Notes under the pieces: generated by a model
Seen by the model: only the letters and a program-made list of their open reading frames with translations
What the model was told of the DNA's origin: nothing
Databases searched by the model: none
Assembly: GCF_035594125.1 (NCBI RefSeq)
Contig: NC_087181.1
Location: 7,240,840-7,304,839 of the forward strand
DNA: 64,000 nucleotides
Direction: 5' to 3'
Source of the DNA: Scylla paramamosain
Lineage: Eukaryota > Arthropoda > Malacostraca > Decapoda > Portunidae
Translations under genes and position numbers: made by a program
Part shown: positions 13,046 through 25,313 of the stretch, piece after piece
Position numbering within the stretch: the first letter of the stretch is position 1
How the letters are laid out: each line of letters opens with the position of its first letter

Positions 13046-14135
13046 ATCTTCATAGGTACCGAGATGCCAAATTCTGGGAAAATTCAGGGCTATTATATGA
13101 TAAAAGAAAATTATCAAAAAAGTTTTTTTTCGGAGTTATGTACCAAACCCTAAAGTGCATCTAAAGACTCCTATATGAGGAAATTACACGACCTTACCAG
13201 AAATCTGTTTTTTGAGTGTTTTTCAGCATGTTAGGCACCAAAACGATAAATAATAAGGAACTCACTCTATATGAGAATCCAAAACAAAATTGCTGAAAAA
13301 CTGTCTTTTCAGTGTTTTACGTAGAAAAACGCTAAAACGGATGCAAACAAACCTATATCAAGAACTAGAAAAACATTACCAAAAAGGTATATTTTGAGTG
13401 TTTTTGAGCTTGTTACCTACAAAAAACGCAAAAATTGATTCAAAGCACTCTATATTGGAAAACAAAAGGACATTGCAAGAAAAGTGTAAAATGAATCTTT
13501 TATAGTTCAAAAGAACCACAAGGCAAATAACGCAAAATCTCGTGTATATGGAGAGGTTTCTTAGATACAAAAATGCTAAAACTCATGTATAACACTCCTA
13601 ATTGAGAAACAGAACAACCTTAATAAAAGCGTGTATTTTGAGGGCTTTTAACATTCTTAGTTACCAAAACCCCAAATTGCATGCGAAAATAGATTTTTGG
13701 GAAAAAAAAAATGACTACCAGAAAAGTGTCATTTCATTGTTTTTGATCGTGATAGGCAATAAAGCACTAAAAAGGAGGGCTATCACATTACATTGGAGGA
13801 AAACGGATTTTTACCAAGAACTTGCTTTTAAGTGTTTTTGAGCTCCTTATATACCAAAACACTAAAATGAATGCAAAACACTCTTTATGGTGAAACAGAA
13901 TAACATTACCAAAACATGTATTTTGAGTGTTTTTGATCTTGTTACCAATAAAAACGCTTAAATACATGCAAAGAAAACTATTTTTTGGAAATGAAAAAAG
14001 ATTACTAGAAACGTGTATAAAGAGTTTTTTAAGTTCATTAATTACCAAAAAGCTAAAAGCCACAAATAAGACTCTTTATTGAGAAACAATAAATAAATTT
14101 TAAAAAAATACGAAATTTTTTCTTTTTTCTTATTC
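13046..14135 (+). repeat. HOR unit, 1,090 bp, full order
   Basis: Complete M2 to M11 series of the AATAAGGAACTCACTC subtype. Landmark CATAGGTACCGAGATGCC is followed by a shortened linker (TCAAAAAAGTTTTTTTTCGG). Confidence 0.85.
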
Positions 14136-15169
14136 ATATTCGCAGGTACCGAGATGCCAAAATACGGGCAAAATTCAGGAAATTATATGAAATAAAAACA
14201 TTATCAAAAAAGTTAAATTTAGCTTTTTTTTCTGACTTATGTACCAAACCCGTAAAGTGCATGCAAAGCTACCTATATGGGGAAATTAACATGGAAGTCA
14301 ATCTATATGGGAATCCAAAACAAAATTACTAAAAACGTGTCTTTTCGGTGTTTTACGTAGAAAAACGCTGAAACGGATGCAAACAAACCAATATGAAGAA
14401 ATAAAATAATATTACCAACAAAGGTATATTTTGAGTGTTTTTGAAATTCTTACCTACAAAAAACGCGAAAATGGATGGAAAGCACTCTAAATTGATGCAG
14501 GACATTACGAGAAACATGTATAATGAGTGTTTTATTGTTTCACAAAAACTACAGGGCAAAAAACGCAAAAACTCGTGTATATAGAGAAGTTTCTTACATT
14601 CTAAAATGCTGAAACTCTGGAACAACACTCTTAATTGAGAAACAAAACAATCTTACTAAATACCTGTATTTTGAGTGCTTTTCATATTCTTAGTTACCAA
14701 AATCCCAAATTTCATGCGAAACCAGCTTTATGTGGGAAAAAAATGACATTACCAGAAAAATGTCTTTTGAGTGTTTTTGAGCGTGTTAGGCAATAAAGTG
14801 CTAAAAAGCAGAGCAAACACATTACATTAGAATAAAACCAATTTTTAACAAGAACTTACCTTTAAGTGTTTTTGAGCTCCTTATATACCAAAACACTAAA
14901 ACGCATGCAAAATACACTTTATGGTGAAACAGAAGAACATTACCAAAAACATGTATTTTGAGTGTTTTTGATCATGTTACCAATAAAAACGCTTAAATAT
15001 GTGCAAAGAACCCTATTTTGGGGAAACGAAAGGACATTACGAGAAAGTGTATTATGAGTGTTTTTAAGTTCCTTAAGTATCAAAAAAGCTAAAACCCACA
15101 AATGACACTCTTTATAGATAAAAAAAAAATAAAAGAAAATAAAATACTCGTATATATTTTTTTTTATTT
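14136..15169 (+). repeat. HOR unit, 1,034 bp, deletion across M2/M3
   Basis: M2 passes directly into the middle of M3 near 14,287 (GGGGAAATTAACATGGAAG), removing about 70 bp. From about 14,470 the sequence matches 3.9 kb (offset about 10.6 kb). Around 14,510-14,955 it is nearly the same as 17,800-18,240 (offset about 3.29 kb). Confidence 0.82.
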
Positions 15170-16058
15170 ATATTCATAGGTACTAAGATGCCAAAATTCT
15201 GGCAATATTCTTTGGGAATCGAAAACAAAATTACTGAAAACGTGTATTTTCGGTGTTTTACGTAGAAAAACACTAAAACAGATGAAAACCAACCAATATG
15301 AAGAAATAGAATAACATTACCAAAGAGGTATATTTTGAGTGTTTTGATGCAAAGCACTCCCTATTGGGAAAGAAAAGGACATTACGAGAATTATGTATAA
15401 TGAGTGTCTTATTATTTTCGGGCAAAACAACTTATGGTTCAGAAGAACCACAATGCAAAAAACGCAAAAACTCGTGTATATAAAGAAGTTTCTTAGATAC
15501 CAAAATGCTGAAACTCATGAATAACAATCTTAATTGAGAAACAGAACAACATTACCAAATGCGTGTATTTTGAGTGTTTTTTCACATTCTTCAAAAAAAC
15601 CTAAATCGCATGCGAAACTAGCTTTATTTGGGAAAAAAATGACATTACCAGAAGTGTCTTTTCAGTGTTTTTGAACGTGTTAGGCAATAAAGCAGTAAAA
15701 AGCAGCGCAATCATATTACATTGGAATAAAACCAACTTTTACCAAGAATTTGCCTTGAAGTGTTTTTCAGCTCCTTACATACCAAATTGCTAAAACGCAT
15801 GCAAACACTCCTTTATAGAGAAGCAGAATAACAATACCAAAAACAAGTGTTTTGAGTGTTTTTTATCATGTTACCTATAAAAACGTTTAAATACATGCAA
15901 AGATCCCCATATTTGGGAAACGAAAGGACATTACGAGAAATGTGTATTATGAATGTTTTTAAGTTCCTTAATTACCAAAACGTTAAAACCTACAAATAAC
16001 ACTCTTTCTAGAGAAAAAAAATAAATAAAAAATAGCATTTTTATTTTTTTTGTTATTC
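15170..16058 (+). repeat. Short HOR unit, 889 bp
   Basis: Linker-to-M3 junction GGCAATATTCTTTGGGAATC as in 4.59 kb. M5 has lost its start (GAGTGTTTTGATGCAAAGC near 15,340). M6 to M11 are present. Counterpart of 4,561-5,472. Confidence 0.82.
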
Positions 16059-18244
16059 ATGTTCATAGGTACCAATATGCAAAAAATTCTGCCAAAATTC
16101 AGAGATATTATGTGGAAAAAACATTATCGAAAAAGATAATTTCACCTATTTTTTTCGGAGTTATGTTCCAAACCATAAAGTGTATGCAAAGCCACCTATC
16201 TGATGAAATTTAACGACCTTACAAGAAACTTGTCTTTTGAGTGTTTTTCTGCATGTTAGGCACCAAAACGATAAATAATATGAAAGTCACTCTCTATGGA
16301 AATCCAAAACAAAATTACTGAAAACGTGTCTTTTAAAAGATTTACGTAGAAAAACGCTAAAACGGATGCAAACCAACCAATATCAAGAAATAGAATAACA
16401 TTATGAAAAAAGTATATTTTGTGTGTTTTTGAGCTTGTTACATAAAAAAAAACGCGAAAATGGATGCAAACCACACTATATAAGGAAAAAAAGGATATAT
16501 CGACAAACGTGTATAATGAGTGTTTTATAGTTTCACCAGAATCACAAGGCAAAAAACGCAAAAACTCGACTGTATGGAGAAGTTTCTAAGATGCCAAAAT
16601 ACTGAAACTCATGAATAACACTCTTAATTAAGAAACAGAACAACCTTACTAAATGCGTTTATTTTGAGTGTTTTTTTTACATTCTTTGTTAATAAAATCC
16701 CAAATTCCATGCGAAACTAATTTCATGTGGGAAAAAAATGACATTACCAGAAAAGTGTCTTTGAGTGTTTTTGAGCGTGTTAGGCAATAAAGCACTAAAA
16801 AGCAAGGCAAACACAATAAATGGGAATAAAACCAACTTTTACGAAGAACTTGGCTTTTAGTGTTTTTGACACGCATTTAGTAAGGTTGCTCTGTTTCTCA
16901 ATTAAGAGTGTTATTCTTGAGTTTCAGCATTTTGGTATATAGGAAACTTCTCCATATACACGAGTTTTTGCGTTTTTTTTCTTGTGTTTTTTTTTTTTAA
17001 CTATAAAACATTCATTATACACTTTTCTCGCAATGTTCCTTTGTTTCCTAATATAGAGTGGTTTGTATCAATTTTTGTGTTTTTTTGTAGGTAACAAGCT
17101 CAAAAACACTCAAAATATACATTTTTGGTAATGTTTTTCTGCTTCTTGATATTGGTTGGTTTGTATCAGTTTTAGCGTTTTTCTACGTAAACCACTGAGA
17201 AGACACGTTTTCAGTAATTTTCTTTTGGATTCCCACACAGCGTGAGTTCCTTATTATTTATCGTTTTGGTGACTAACATGCTGAAAAACACTCAAAAGAC
17301 AGATTTCTGGTAAGGTTTTTAATTTCCTCATATGGGAGGCTTTAAATGTCCTTTCAGTGTTTTTGAGAGTGTTACGCAATAAAGCACTAAAAGCCAGGGC
17401 AATTCCACATTCTTAGTTACCAAAACCCTAAATTGCATGCGAAACCACCTTTATGTGAGAAAAAAATGACATTACCAGAAAAGTGTCTTTTAAGTGTTTT
17501 TGAGCGTGATAGGCAATAAACCACTAAAAAGCAGGGCAATCATATTACATTGGAATAACACCAAATTATACAAAAAACTTGCCTTTAAGTGTTTTAAGCT
17601 CCTTATATTACTAAAATTACTAAAAAAGTGTCTTTTCGGTGTTTTACGTTGAAAAACGCTAAAACGGATGCAAATCAACCAATATGAAGAAATAAAATAA
17701 CATTACCAAATAGGTATATTTTGAGTGTTTTTTAAATTCTTACCTACAAAAAAAGCGAAAATGGATGTTAAGCATATTGGAAAGCAAAAGGACATTACGA
17801 GAAACATGTATAATGAGTGTTTTATTGTTTCACAAGAACTACAGGGCAAAAAACGCAAAAACTCGTGTATATAGAGAAGTTTCTTACATTCTAAAATGCT
17901 GAAACTCTGGAACAACACTCTTAATTGAGAAAAAGAACAATCTTACTAAATACCTGTATTTTGAGTGCTTTTCATATTCTTAGTTACCAAAATCCCAAAT
18001 TGCATGCGAAACCAGCTTTATGTGGGAAAAAAATGACATTACCAGAAAAATTTCTTTTGAGTGTTTTTGAGCGTGTTAGGCAATAAAGTGCTAAAAATCA
18101 CAGCAAACACATTACAGTGGAATAAAACCAATTTTTAACAAGAACTTGCCTTTAAGTGTTTTTGAGCTCCTTATATACCAAAACACTAAAACGCATGCAA
18201 AATACACTTTATGGTGAAACAGAACATTACCAAAAACATGTATT
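16059..18244 (+). repeat. HOR unit with inverted segment copy 3, then rejoined partial units
   Basis: Linker, M2 to M8, M9 stub, inverted block 16,869-17,348, then M8. At about 17,403 M8 jumps back into M7 (GGGCAATTCCACATTCTTAG). M7 to M9 follow, then the M9-to-M3 junction near 17,605 (as at 3,710), then M4 to M9 up to about 18,244, where a further inversion starts. Confidence 0.78.
16869..17348 (-). repeat. Inverted HOR segment, copy 3
   Basis: Same left junction TTTTTGACACGCATTTAG as the other copies. The right junction GGCTTTAAATG then TCCTTTCAGTG groups it with copy 2 at 6.3 kb. Confidence 0.88.
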
Positions 18245-18830
18245 AAGTCGTTTAACTTCCCTATATACGTGGCTTTGCATGCACTTTTGGGTTTGGTACA
18301 TAACAATCCGAAAAAAAGGCTATAATTAACTTTTATGATAATGTTCTTTTTTCCATATAAATTCCCTGAATTTTGGCAGAATTTTGGCATCTCGGTACCT
18401 ATGAAGATGAATAAAAAAAACCTCTTTTTAAATTTTTTTTATTTATAATGTATTTATTTATTTTTTCTAAAAAGTGTTATTTGTGGGTTTTAGCTTTTTG
18501 TTACTGGAGGAAGTAAAAAATCACTCATAATAGACGTTTCTCGTAATGTCCTTTCGTTTCGCAAACATAAGGTTCTTTGCATGTATTTAAGCGATTTTAT
18601 AGATAACATGATCAAAAACACTCAAAATACATGTATTTGGTAATGTAATTCTGTTTCTCCATAAAATGTATTTTTCATGCGTTTTAGCGTTTCGGTATGT
18701 AAGAAGCTCAAAATTACTTAAAGGCAAGTTCTTGGTAAAATTTGGTTTTATTCCCGTGTAATGTGATTGCCCTGGCTTTTAGTGCTTTATTGCGTAACAC
18801 GCTGAAAAACACTGAAAAGACATGGAAAGC
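18245..18830 (-). repeat. Re-inverted block, minus-oriented part
   Basis: Starts with the reverse complement of M2 (AAGTCGTTTAACTTCCC), then reads back through the linker landmark at 18,390-18,407 and M11 to M8. It ends at the reversed right junction (CACTGAAAAGA then CATGGAAAGCCTCCC). This is the reverse complement of the block downstream of the inversions at 2.07 and 24.91 kb. Confidence 0.85.
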
Positions 18831-19110
18831 CTCCCATATGAGAAAATTAAAGACCTTACTTGAAGTCTGTTTTTTGTGTTTTTCAGCATTTTAGGCACCA
18901 AAACGATATATAATAAGGAACTCACTATGTGGGAATCCAAAAGAAAATTAATGAAAACGTGTTTTCTCAGTGTTTTACGTAGAAAAACGCTAAAACTGAT
19001 ACAAACCAACCAATATCAAGAGGCGGAAAAACATTACCAAAAATATATATTTTGAGTGTTTTTGAGCTTGTTACCTACAAAAAAAAAAAAGCTAAAATTA
19101 ATACAAAGCT
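18831..19110 (+). repeat. Re-inverted block, part restored to plus orientation
   Basis: Corresponds to the reverse complement of 24,613-24,910, including the expanded A-run at 19,079-19,090. It therefore reads + because an already inverted segment was inverted again. It ends abruptly at AATACAAAGC next to TTTTTACCTAC near 19,110. Confidence 0.82.
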
Positions 19111-19836
19111 TTTTACCTACAAAAAAACGGGAAAATTGATGCGAAGCACTCTATATTAGGAAACAAAAGGACATTGCAAGAAAAGTGTATAATGAGTGTT
19201 TTATAGTTCAAAAGAACCACAAAGCAAACAACGCAAAAACTTGTGTATATGGAGAGATTTACTAGATACCAAAATGCTGAAACTCATGAATAACACCCTT
19301 AATTAAAAACCAGAACAACCTTACAAAATGCGCGTATTTTGAGTGCTTTTCACATTATTAGTTACCAAAAACCCCAAATTACATGCGAAAATAGCTTAGT
19401 GGGAAAAAAAAAGACTACCAGAAAAGTGTCTTTTGAGTGTTTTTCAGCGTGATAGGTAATAAAGCACTCAAAAGCAGGGCAATCACATTACATTGGAATA
19501 AAAACATTTTTTACCAAGAACTTACCTTTAAGTGTTTTAAGCTCCTTATATACAAAACTGCTAAAACGCATGCAAAACACACTTTATGGAGAAACAGAAT
19601 AACATTACCAAAACCTTGTATTTTGAGTGTTTTTGATCATGTTATCTATAAAAACGCTTAAATACATGCAAAGAACCTTAAGTTTGGGAAACGAAAGGAC
19701 ATTACGAGAAACGTGTATTAGGAGTGTTTTTAAGTTCTTTAAGTACCAAAAAGGTAAATCCCACAAATAACACACTTTATTGAGAAAAAATAAATAAATA
19801 AATAAAAAATAAAAATATAGGATTATTTTTTTATTT
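19111..19836 (+). repeat. Partial HOR unit, M5 to linker
   Basis: Begins inside M5 right after the re-inverted block and runs M5 to M11 in order, closely resembling 8.65-9.38 kb. Confidence 0.82.
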
Positions 19837-20947
19837 ATCTTTATAGGTACCGAGATGCCAAAATTCTTGGAAAATTGAGGACAATTATATGATAAATGAA
19901 TATTATCAAAAATGCTAATTTTAGCTTTTTTTTTGGACTGTTATGTACCAAACCCTAAAGTGCATGCAAAGTTTCCCCTATGAGGAAATTAAACGACCTT
20001 ATCAGAAATCTCTCTTTTGAGTGTTGTTCAGCATGTTAGGCACCAAAATAATAAATAATAAGGAACTCACTCTATATGGGAATTCAAAACAAAATTACTG
20101 AAAACGTGTCTTCTCAGTGTTTTATGTAGAAAAACACTAAAACGGATGCAAACAAACCAATATAAAGAAATAGAAAAAACATTACCAAAAAGGTGTATTT
20201 TGAGTGTTTTTTAGCTTGTTACCTATAAGAAAACACGAAAATTGATGCAAAGCACTCTATAATGGGAAAAAAAGGACATTGCAAGAAAAGTGTATAATGA
20301 GTGTTTTATAGTTCAAAAGAACCACAAGGCAAAGAATGCAAAAAACTAGTGTATATGAAGAAGTTTCTTAGATACGAAAATGCTGAAACTCATGAACAAC
20401 ACTGTTAATCGAGAAACAGAACAGTCTTACTAAATGTGTGTATTTTGAGTGCTTTTCACATTCTTAGTTACCAAAACCCCAAATTGCATGTGAAACCAGC
20501 TTTATGTGAGAAAAAAATGACATTATCAGAAAAATGTCTTTTGAGTGTTTTTGAGCGTGTTAGGCAATAAAGCACTAAAAAGCAGGGTAATCACATTACA
20601 TTGGAATAAAACCAATTTTTAATAAGAACTTGCCTTTCAATGTTTTTGAGCTCCTTATATACCAAAACTCTAATACGTATGCAAAATACACTTTATAATG
20701 AAACAGAATAACATTACCAAAATCATTTGTTTTGAGTGTTTTTGATCACGTTACCAATAACAACGCTTAAATACATGCAAAGAACCCTATTTTTGGGAAA
20801 CGAAAGGACATTACTAGAAACGTGTATTATGAGTGTTTTTAAGTTCATTAAGTACGAAAAAGCTAAAAGCCACAAATTACACTCTTTATTAAGAAAAAAT
20901 AAATAAATATATAAAAATATACGATATTTTTTTTTTCATTCTTATTC
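19837..20947 (+). repeat. HOR unit, 1,111 bp, full order
   Basis: Complete series, AATAAGGAACTCACTC subtype. M2 has TGCAAAGTTTCCCC instead of TGCAAAGCCACC. It strongly resembles the unit at 9.4-10.5 kb. Confidence 0.85.
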
Positions 20948-21979
20948 ATATTCACATGTAACGAGGTGTCAAAATTGGGGAAAAGTTCAGGAAATTATAT
21001 GAAATAAGAACATTATCAAAAAAGTTAAATTTAGCTTTTCTTTCGGACTGTTATGTACCAAACTCCTAAAGTGCATGCAAAGCCACCTATATGGGGAAAT
21101 TAAACCTCTTTGTCAGAAAACTGTTTTATGAGTGTTTTTCAGTATGTTAGGAACCAACACGATAAAACCCAAGGAAGTCAATCTATATGGGAATCGAAAA
21201 CACAATTACTGAAAACGTGTCTTTTCGGTGTTTTACGTAGAAAAACGCTAAAACGCATGCAAACCTACGAAAATGAAGAAATTGAATAACATTACCAAAA
21301 ACGTACATTTTGAGTGTTTTTTGTAATTGTTACCAAGAAAAAACGCGAAAATGGATGGAAAGAACTCTATATTGGGAAGCAAAAGGACATTTCGAGAAAC
21401 TTGTATATTGAGTGTTTTATAGTTTCACAAGCACCACAAGCCAAAAAACGCAAAAACTCGTGTATATAAAGAAATTTCTTACATTCCAAAATGCTGCAAC
21501 TCATGAATAAGACTTTTAATTGAGAAACAGAACAACTTTACTAAATGCGTGTATTTTGAGTGCTTTTGACATTCTTAGTTACAAAAATCCGAAATTACAA
21601 GCAAAACTAGTTTTACGTGGGAAAAAACGATATTACCAGAAAAGTGTGTTTTGAGTGTTTTAGATCGTGATATCCAACAAAGCACTAAAAAGCAGAACAA
21701 TCACATTACATGGGAATAAAATCAACTTTTACCAAAAACATGCCTTTAAGTGTTTTTAACTCCTTACATAACAAAACGCTAAAATGCATGCAAAACACCC
21801 TTTATGGAGAAACAAAATAACATTACCAAAAACATGAATTTTAATTGGATATTACGAAAATTATGTATTATGAGAGTTTTTAGGTTCCTTAAGTACCAAA
21901 AAGCTAAAACACACAAATAGCACTCTTTATAGAGAAAAAAAATAAATAAATAAATACAATTTTTTTTTTTTTGTTATTC
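20948..21979 (+). repeat. HOR unit, 1,032 bp, M10 mostly deleted
   Basis: M3 is the GATAAAACCCAAGGAAGTC subtype shared with 23.6 and 31.04 kb. Near 21,840-21,850 M9 passes directly to the end of M10 (TTTTAATTGGATATTACG), a loss of about 70 bp. Confidence 0.82.
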
Positions 21980-22991
21980 ATCTTCATAGGTACCGAGATG
22001 CCAAAGTTCTGGCAAAATTCAGGGAAATTAGGTAAAAAAAAAAAAATAAATAAATAAATAATTTCAACTTGTTTCCGGAGTTATGTACCAAACCTTGAAG
22101 TGCATGCAAAGCCACCTATATAGGAAAATTACACGACTTTACCAGAAACCTGTACCAGAAGAAATTTCACTGAAATTTTACTGAAAACAAGTCTTTTCAG
22201 AGATTTATAGAGAAAAACGCTAAAACAGATGCAAACCAACCAATATGAAGAAATAGAATAACATTACTAAAAAGGTATGTTTTGATTGCTTGTTACCTAC
22301 AAAAAAATGCAAAAAATGGATGGAAAACACTCTATATTAGGAAACAAAAGAACATTACGAGAAACGTGTATAATGAGTGTTTTATAGTTTCACAAGAACC
22401 ACAAGGCAATAAATGCAAAAGCTCGTGCATATAGAGAAGTTTCTTACATACCAAAATCATGAAATGCATGAATAACACTTTTAATTGAGAAACACAACTA
22501 CCCTACCAAATTGTGTATTTTGAGTGTTTTTCACAGTCTTAGTTACGAAATTGCCAAATTACATGCGAGACTAGCTTTATGTGGGAAAAAAATGACATTA
22601 CCAGAAAAATGTCTTTGAGTGTTTTTGAGCGTGATATGCAACAAAGCACTAAAAAGCAGAACAATCACATTACTTGGGAATAAAACAAACTTTTACGAAG
22701 AACTTGCCAAAATTTAAGTGTTTTTTAAATCCTTACATACCAAAACGCTAAAACGCATGTAAAACACCCTTTATGGAGAAAGAGAATAACATTACCAAAG
22801 TTATGTATTTTGAGTGTTTTTGATAATGTTACCTATAAAAAACGCTTTAATACATGTAAAGAACCCTCTGTTTGTATAAGAAAAGGACATTACGAAAATC
22901 GTGTATTATGAGTGTTTTTAAGTTCCTTAAGAACCAAAAAGCTAAAACTCACAAATAACACTTTATGGAGAAAAGAAAAATTTTGTTATTC
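21980..22991 (+). repeat. HOR unit, 1,012 bp, M3 reduced
   Basis: Linker has an extended A/AAT run (22,036-22,062). M3 is reduced to a short remnant near 22,155-22,190, and M5 has a deletion near 22,285. M6 to M11 are present. Confidence 0.8.
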
Positions 22992-23404
22992 ATCTTCATA
23001 GGTACCGAGATACCAAAATTCTTGAAAAATTCAGGGAAATAAAAAAAAAAAAATTATTATAAAAAAAATAATTTTAGCTTTTTTTTCCGGAGTTATGTAC
23101 CAAACCCTGAAGTTCATGCAAAGCCACCTATATGGAGAAATTACTCGACTTCACCAGAAACCTGTATTTTGAGTGTTTTTTTCAGTAATTTCAACAATAT
23201 TACTGGAATGTAACCAATAAAAACGCTTAAATACATGCAAAGAACCATATTTTTGGGAAACGAAAGGACATTACGAGAAACGTGTATTATGAGTGTTTTT
23301 AAGTTCATTAAGTACGAAAAAGCTAAAAGCCACAAATTACACTCTTTATTGAGAAAAAAAAAAATAAAATAAAAAAACACAATATTTTTTTTTCATTCTT
23401 ATTC
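22992..23404 (+). repeat. HOR remnant, 413 bp, M3 joined to M10
   Basis: Linker, M2 and a shortened M3 (CAGTAATTTCAACAATATT) join M10 near 23,205 (GGAATGTAACCAATAAAAAC). M11 and the next linker follow, so M4 to M9 are missing. Confidence 0.82.
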
Positions 23405-25313
23405 ATCTTCACAGGTAACGAGGTGTCAGAATTCGGGCAAAGTTCATTAAATTATATGAAATAAGAACATTATCAAAAAAGTTAAATTTTTTTTTTTCGG
23501 ACTTATGTACCAAACCCCTAAAGTGCAAGCAAAGCCACCTATATGCGAAAATTAAACGTCTTTGCCAGAAAACTGTCTTATGAGTGTTTTTCAGCATGTT
23601 AGGAACCAACACGATAAAACCCAAGGAAGTCAATCTATATGGGAATCCAAAACAAAATTACTGAAAACGTGTCTTTTCGGTGTTTTACGTAGAAAACGCT
23701 AAAACAGATGCAAACCAACCAATATGAACATATAGAATAACATTACCAATAAGGTATATTTTGAGTGTTTTGAAATTGTTACCTACAAAAAACGCGAAAA
23801 TGGATGGAAAGCACTCGATATTGGGAAGCAAAAGGCACCAAAAAGCATGTTAGGCACCAAAACGATAAATAATATGAAAGTCACTCTATATGGAAATCCA
23901 AAACAAAATTACTGGAAACGTGTCTTTTAAAAGATTTACGTACAAAAACGCTAAAAGGGATGCAAACCAACCAATATGAAGAAATAGAATAACCTTACAA
24001 AAAATATATATTTTGTGTGTTCTTGAGCTTGTTACATAAAAAACGCGAAAATGGATGCAAAGCACTCTATATAAGGAAAAAAAAGGACATAACGAGAAAC
24101 GTGTATAATGAGTGTTTTATAGTTTCACCAGAATCACAAGGCAAAAAACGCAAAAATTCGACTGTATGGAGAAGTTTCTAAGATACGAAAATACTGAAAC
24201 TCATGAATAACACTCTTAATGAAGAAACAGAACAACCTTACTAAATGTGAGTATTTTGAGTTTTTCTTACATTCTTAGTTAAAAAAAAACCAAATTCCAT
24301 GCGAAACTAGCTTTATGTGGGAAAAAAATTGACATTACCAGAAAAGTGTCTGTTTTTGAGCGTTTTAGGCAATAAACCACAAAAAAGCAGGGCAATCCCA
24401 TTACATGGGAATAAAACCAACTTTTACGGAGAACTTACCTTTTAGTGTTTTTGACACGCATTTAGTAAGGTTGCTCTGTTTCTCAATTAAGAGTGTTATT
24501 CATGAGTTTAAGCATATTCACGAGTTTTTACGATTTTTGTCTTGTGGTTTTTTTGACCCATAAAACATTCATTATGCAGTTTTCTCGCAATGTTCGATTG
24601 TTTGCCAGTATAGAGTGCTTTGTATCCATTCTAGCGTTTTTTTTTTTTTTTTGGAGGTAAGCTCAAAAACACTCAAAATATATATTTTTGGTAATGTTTT
24701 TCTGCTTCTTGATATTGGTTGGTTTGTATAAGTTTTACCGTTTTTCTACGTAAAACACTGAGAAGACACGTTTTCAGTAATTTTCTTTTGGATTCCCTCA
24801 TAGAGTGAGTTCCTTATTATATATCGTTTTGGTGCCTAACATGCTGAAAACACACAAAAGACAGATTTCTGGTAAGGTCTTTAATTTCCTCATATGGGAG
24901 GCTTTCCATATCTTTTCAGTGTTTTTCAGCGTGTTACGCAATAAAGCACTAAAAGCCAGGGCAATCATATTACATGGCAATAAAACCAAATTTTACCAAG
25001 AACTTTTTACCAAGAGCTTCTTACATACCAAAACGCTAAAACGCATGCAAAATACATTTTATGGAGAAACAGAATAACATTACCAAATACATGTATTTTG
25101 AGTGTTTTTGATCATGTTATCTATAAAAACGCTTAAATACATGCAAAGAACCTTATGTTTGGGAAATGAAAGGACATTACAAGAAACGTGTATTATGAGT
25201 GTTTTTTTAAGTTCCTTCACTACCAAAAAACTAAAACCCACAAATAACACTTAAAAAAAAAAAAATTAATAAGTAAAAAAATTTAAAAAATGGGATTTTT
25301 TTTTTTGTTTTTC
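23405..25313 (+). repeat. Compound HOR unit with M5-to-M3 jump and inverted segment copy 4
   Basis: Linker, M2 to M5, jump back to M3 near 23,830, M3 to M8, inverted block 24,454-24,910, M8, a shortened M9 near 25,010, M10, M11. Its total length (1,909 bp) and its order match the 30,829-32,739 unit (1,911 bp). Confidence 0.82.
24454..24910 (-). repeat. Inverted HOR segment, copy 4
   Basis: Left junction TTGACACGCATTTAG and right junction GGAGGCTTTCCATA then TCTTTTCAGTG. It carries a T-run of about 15 at 24,638-24,652 shared with copy 1 and, reversed, with 19,079-19,090. Confidence 0.88.

Noticed and set aside
18245..19110. Foldback transposon or MITE with terminal inverted repeats
   Set aside because: The block is entirely made of the same satellite, lacks terminal inverted repeats and target duplication, and matches the array block at 24.6-25.5 kb in reverse.
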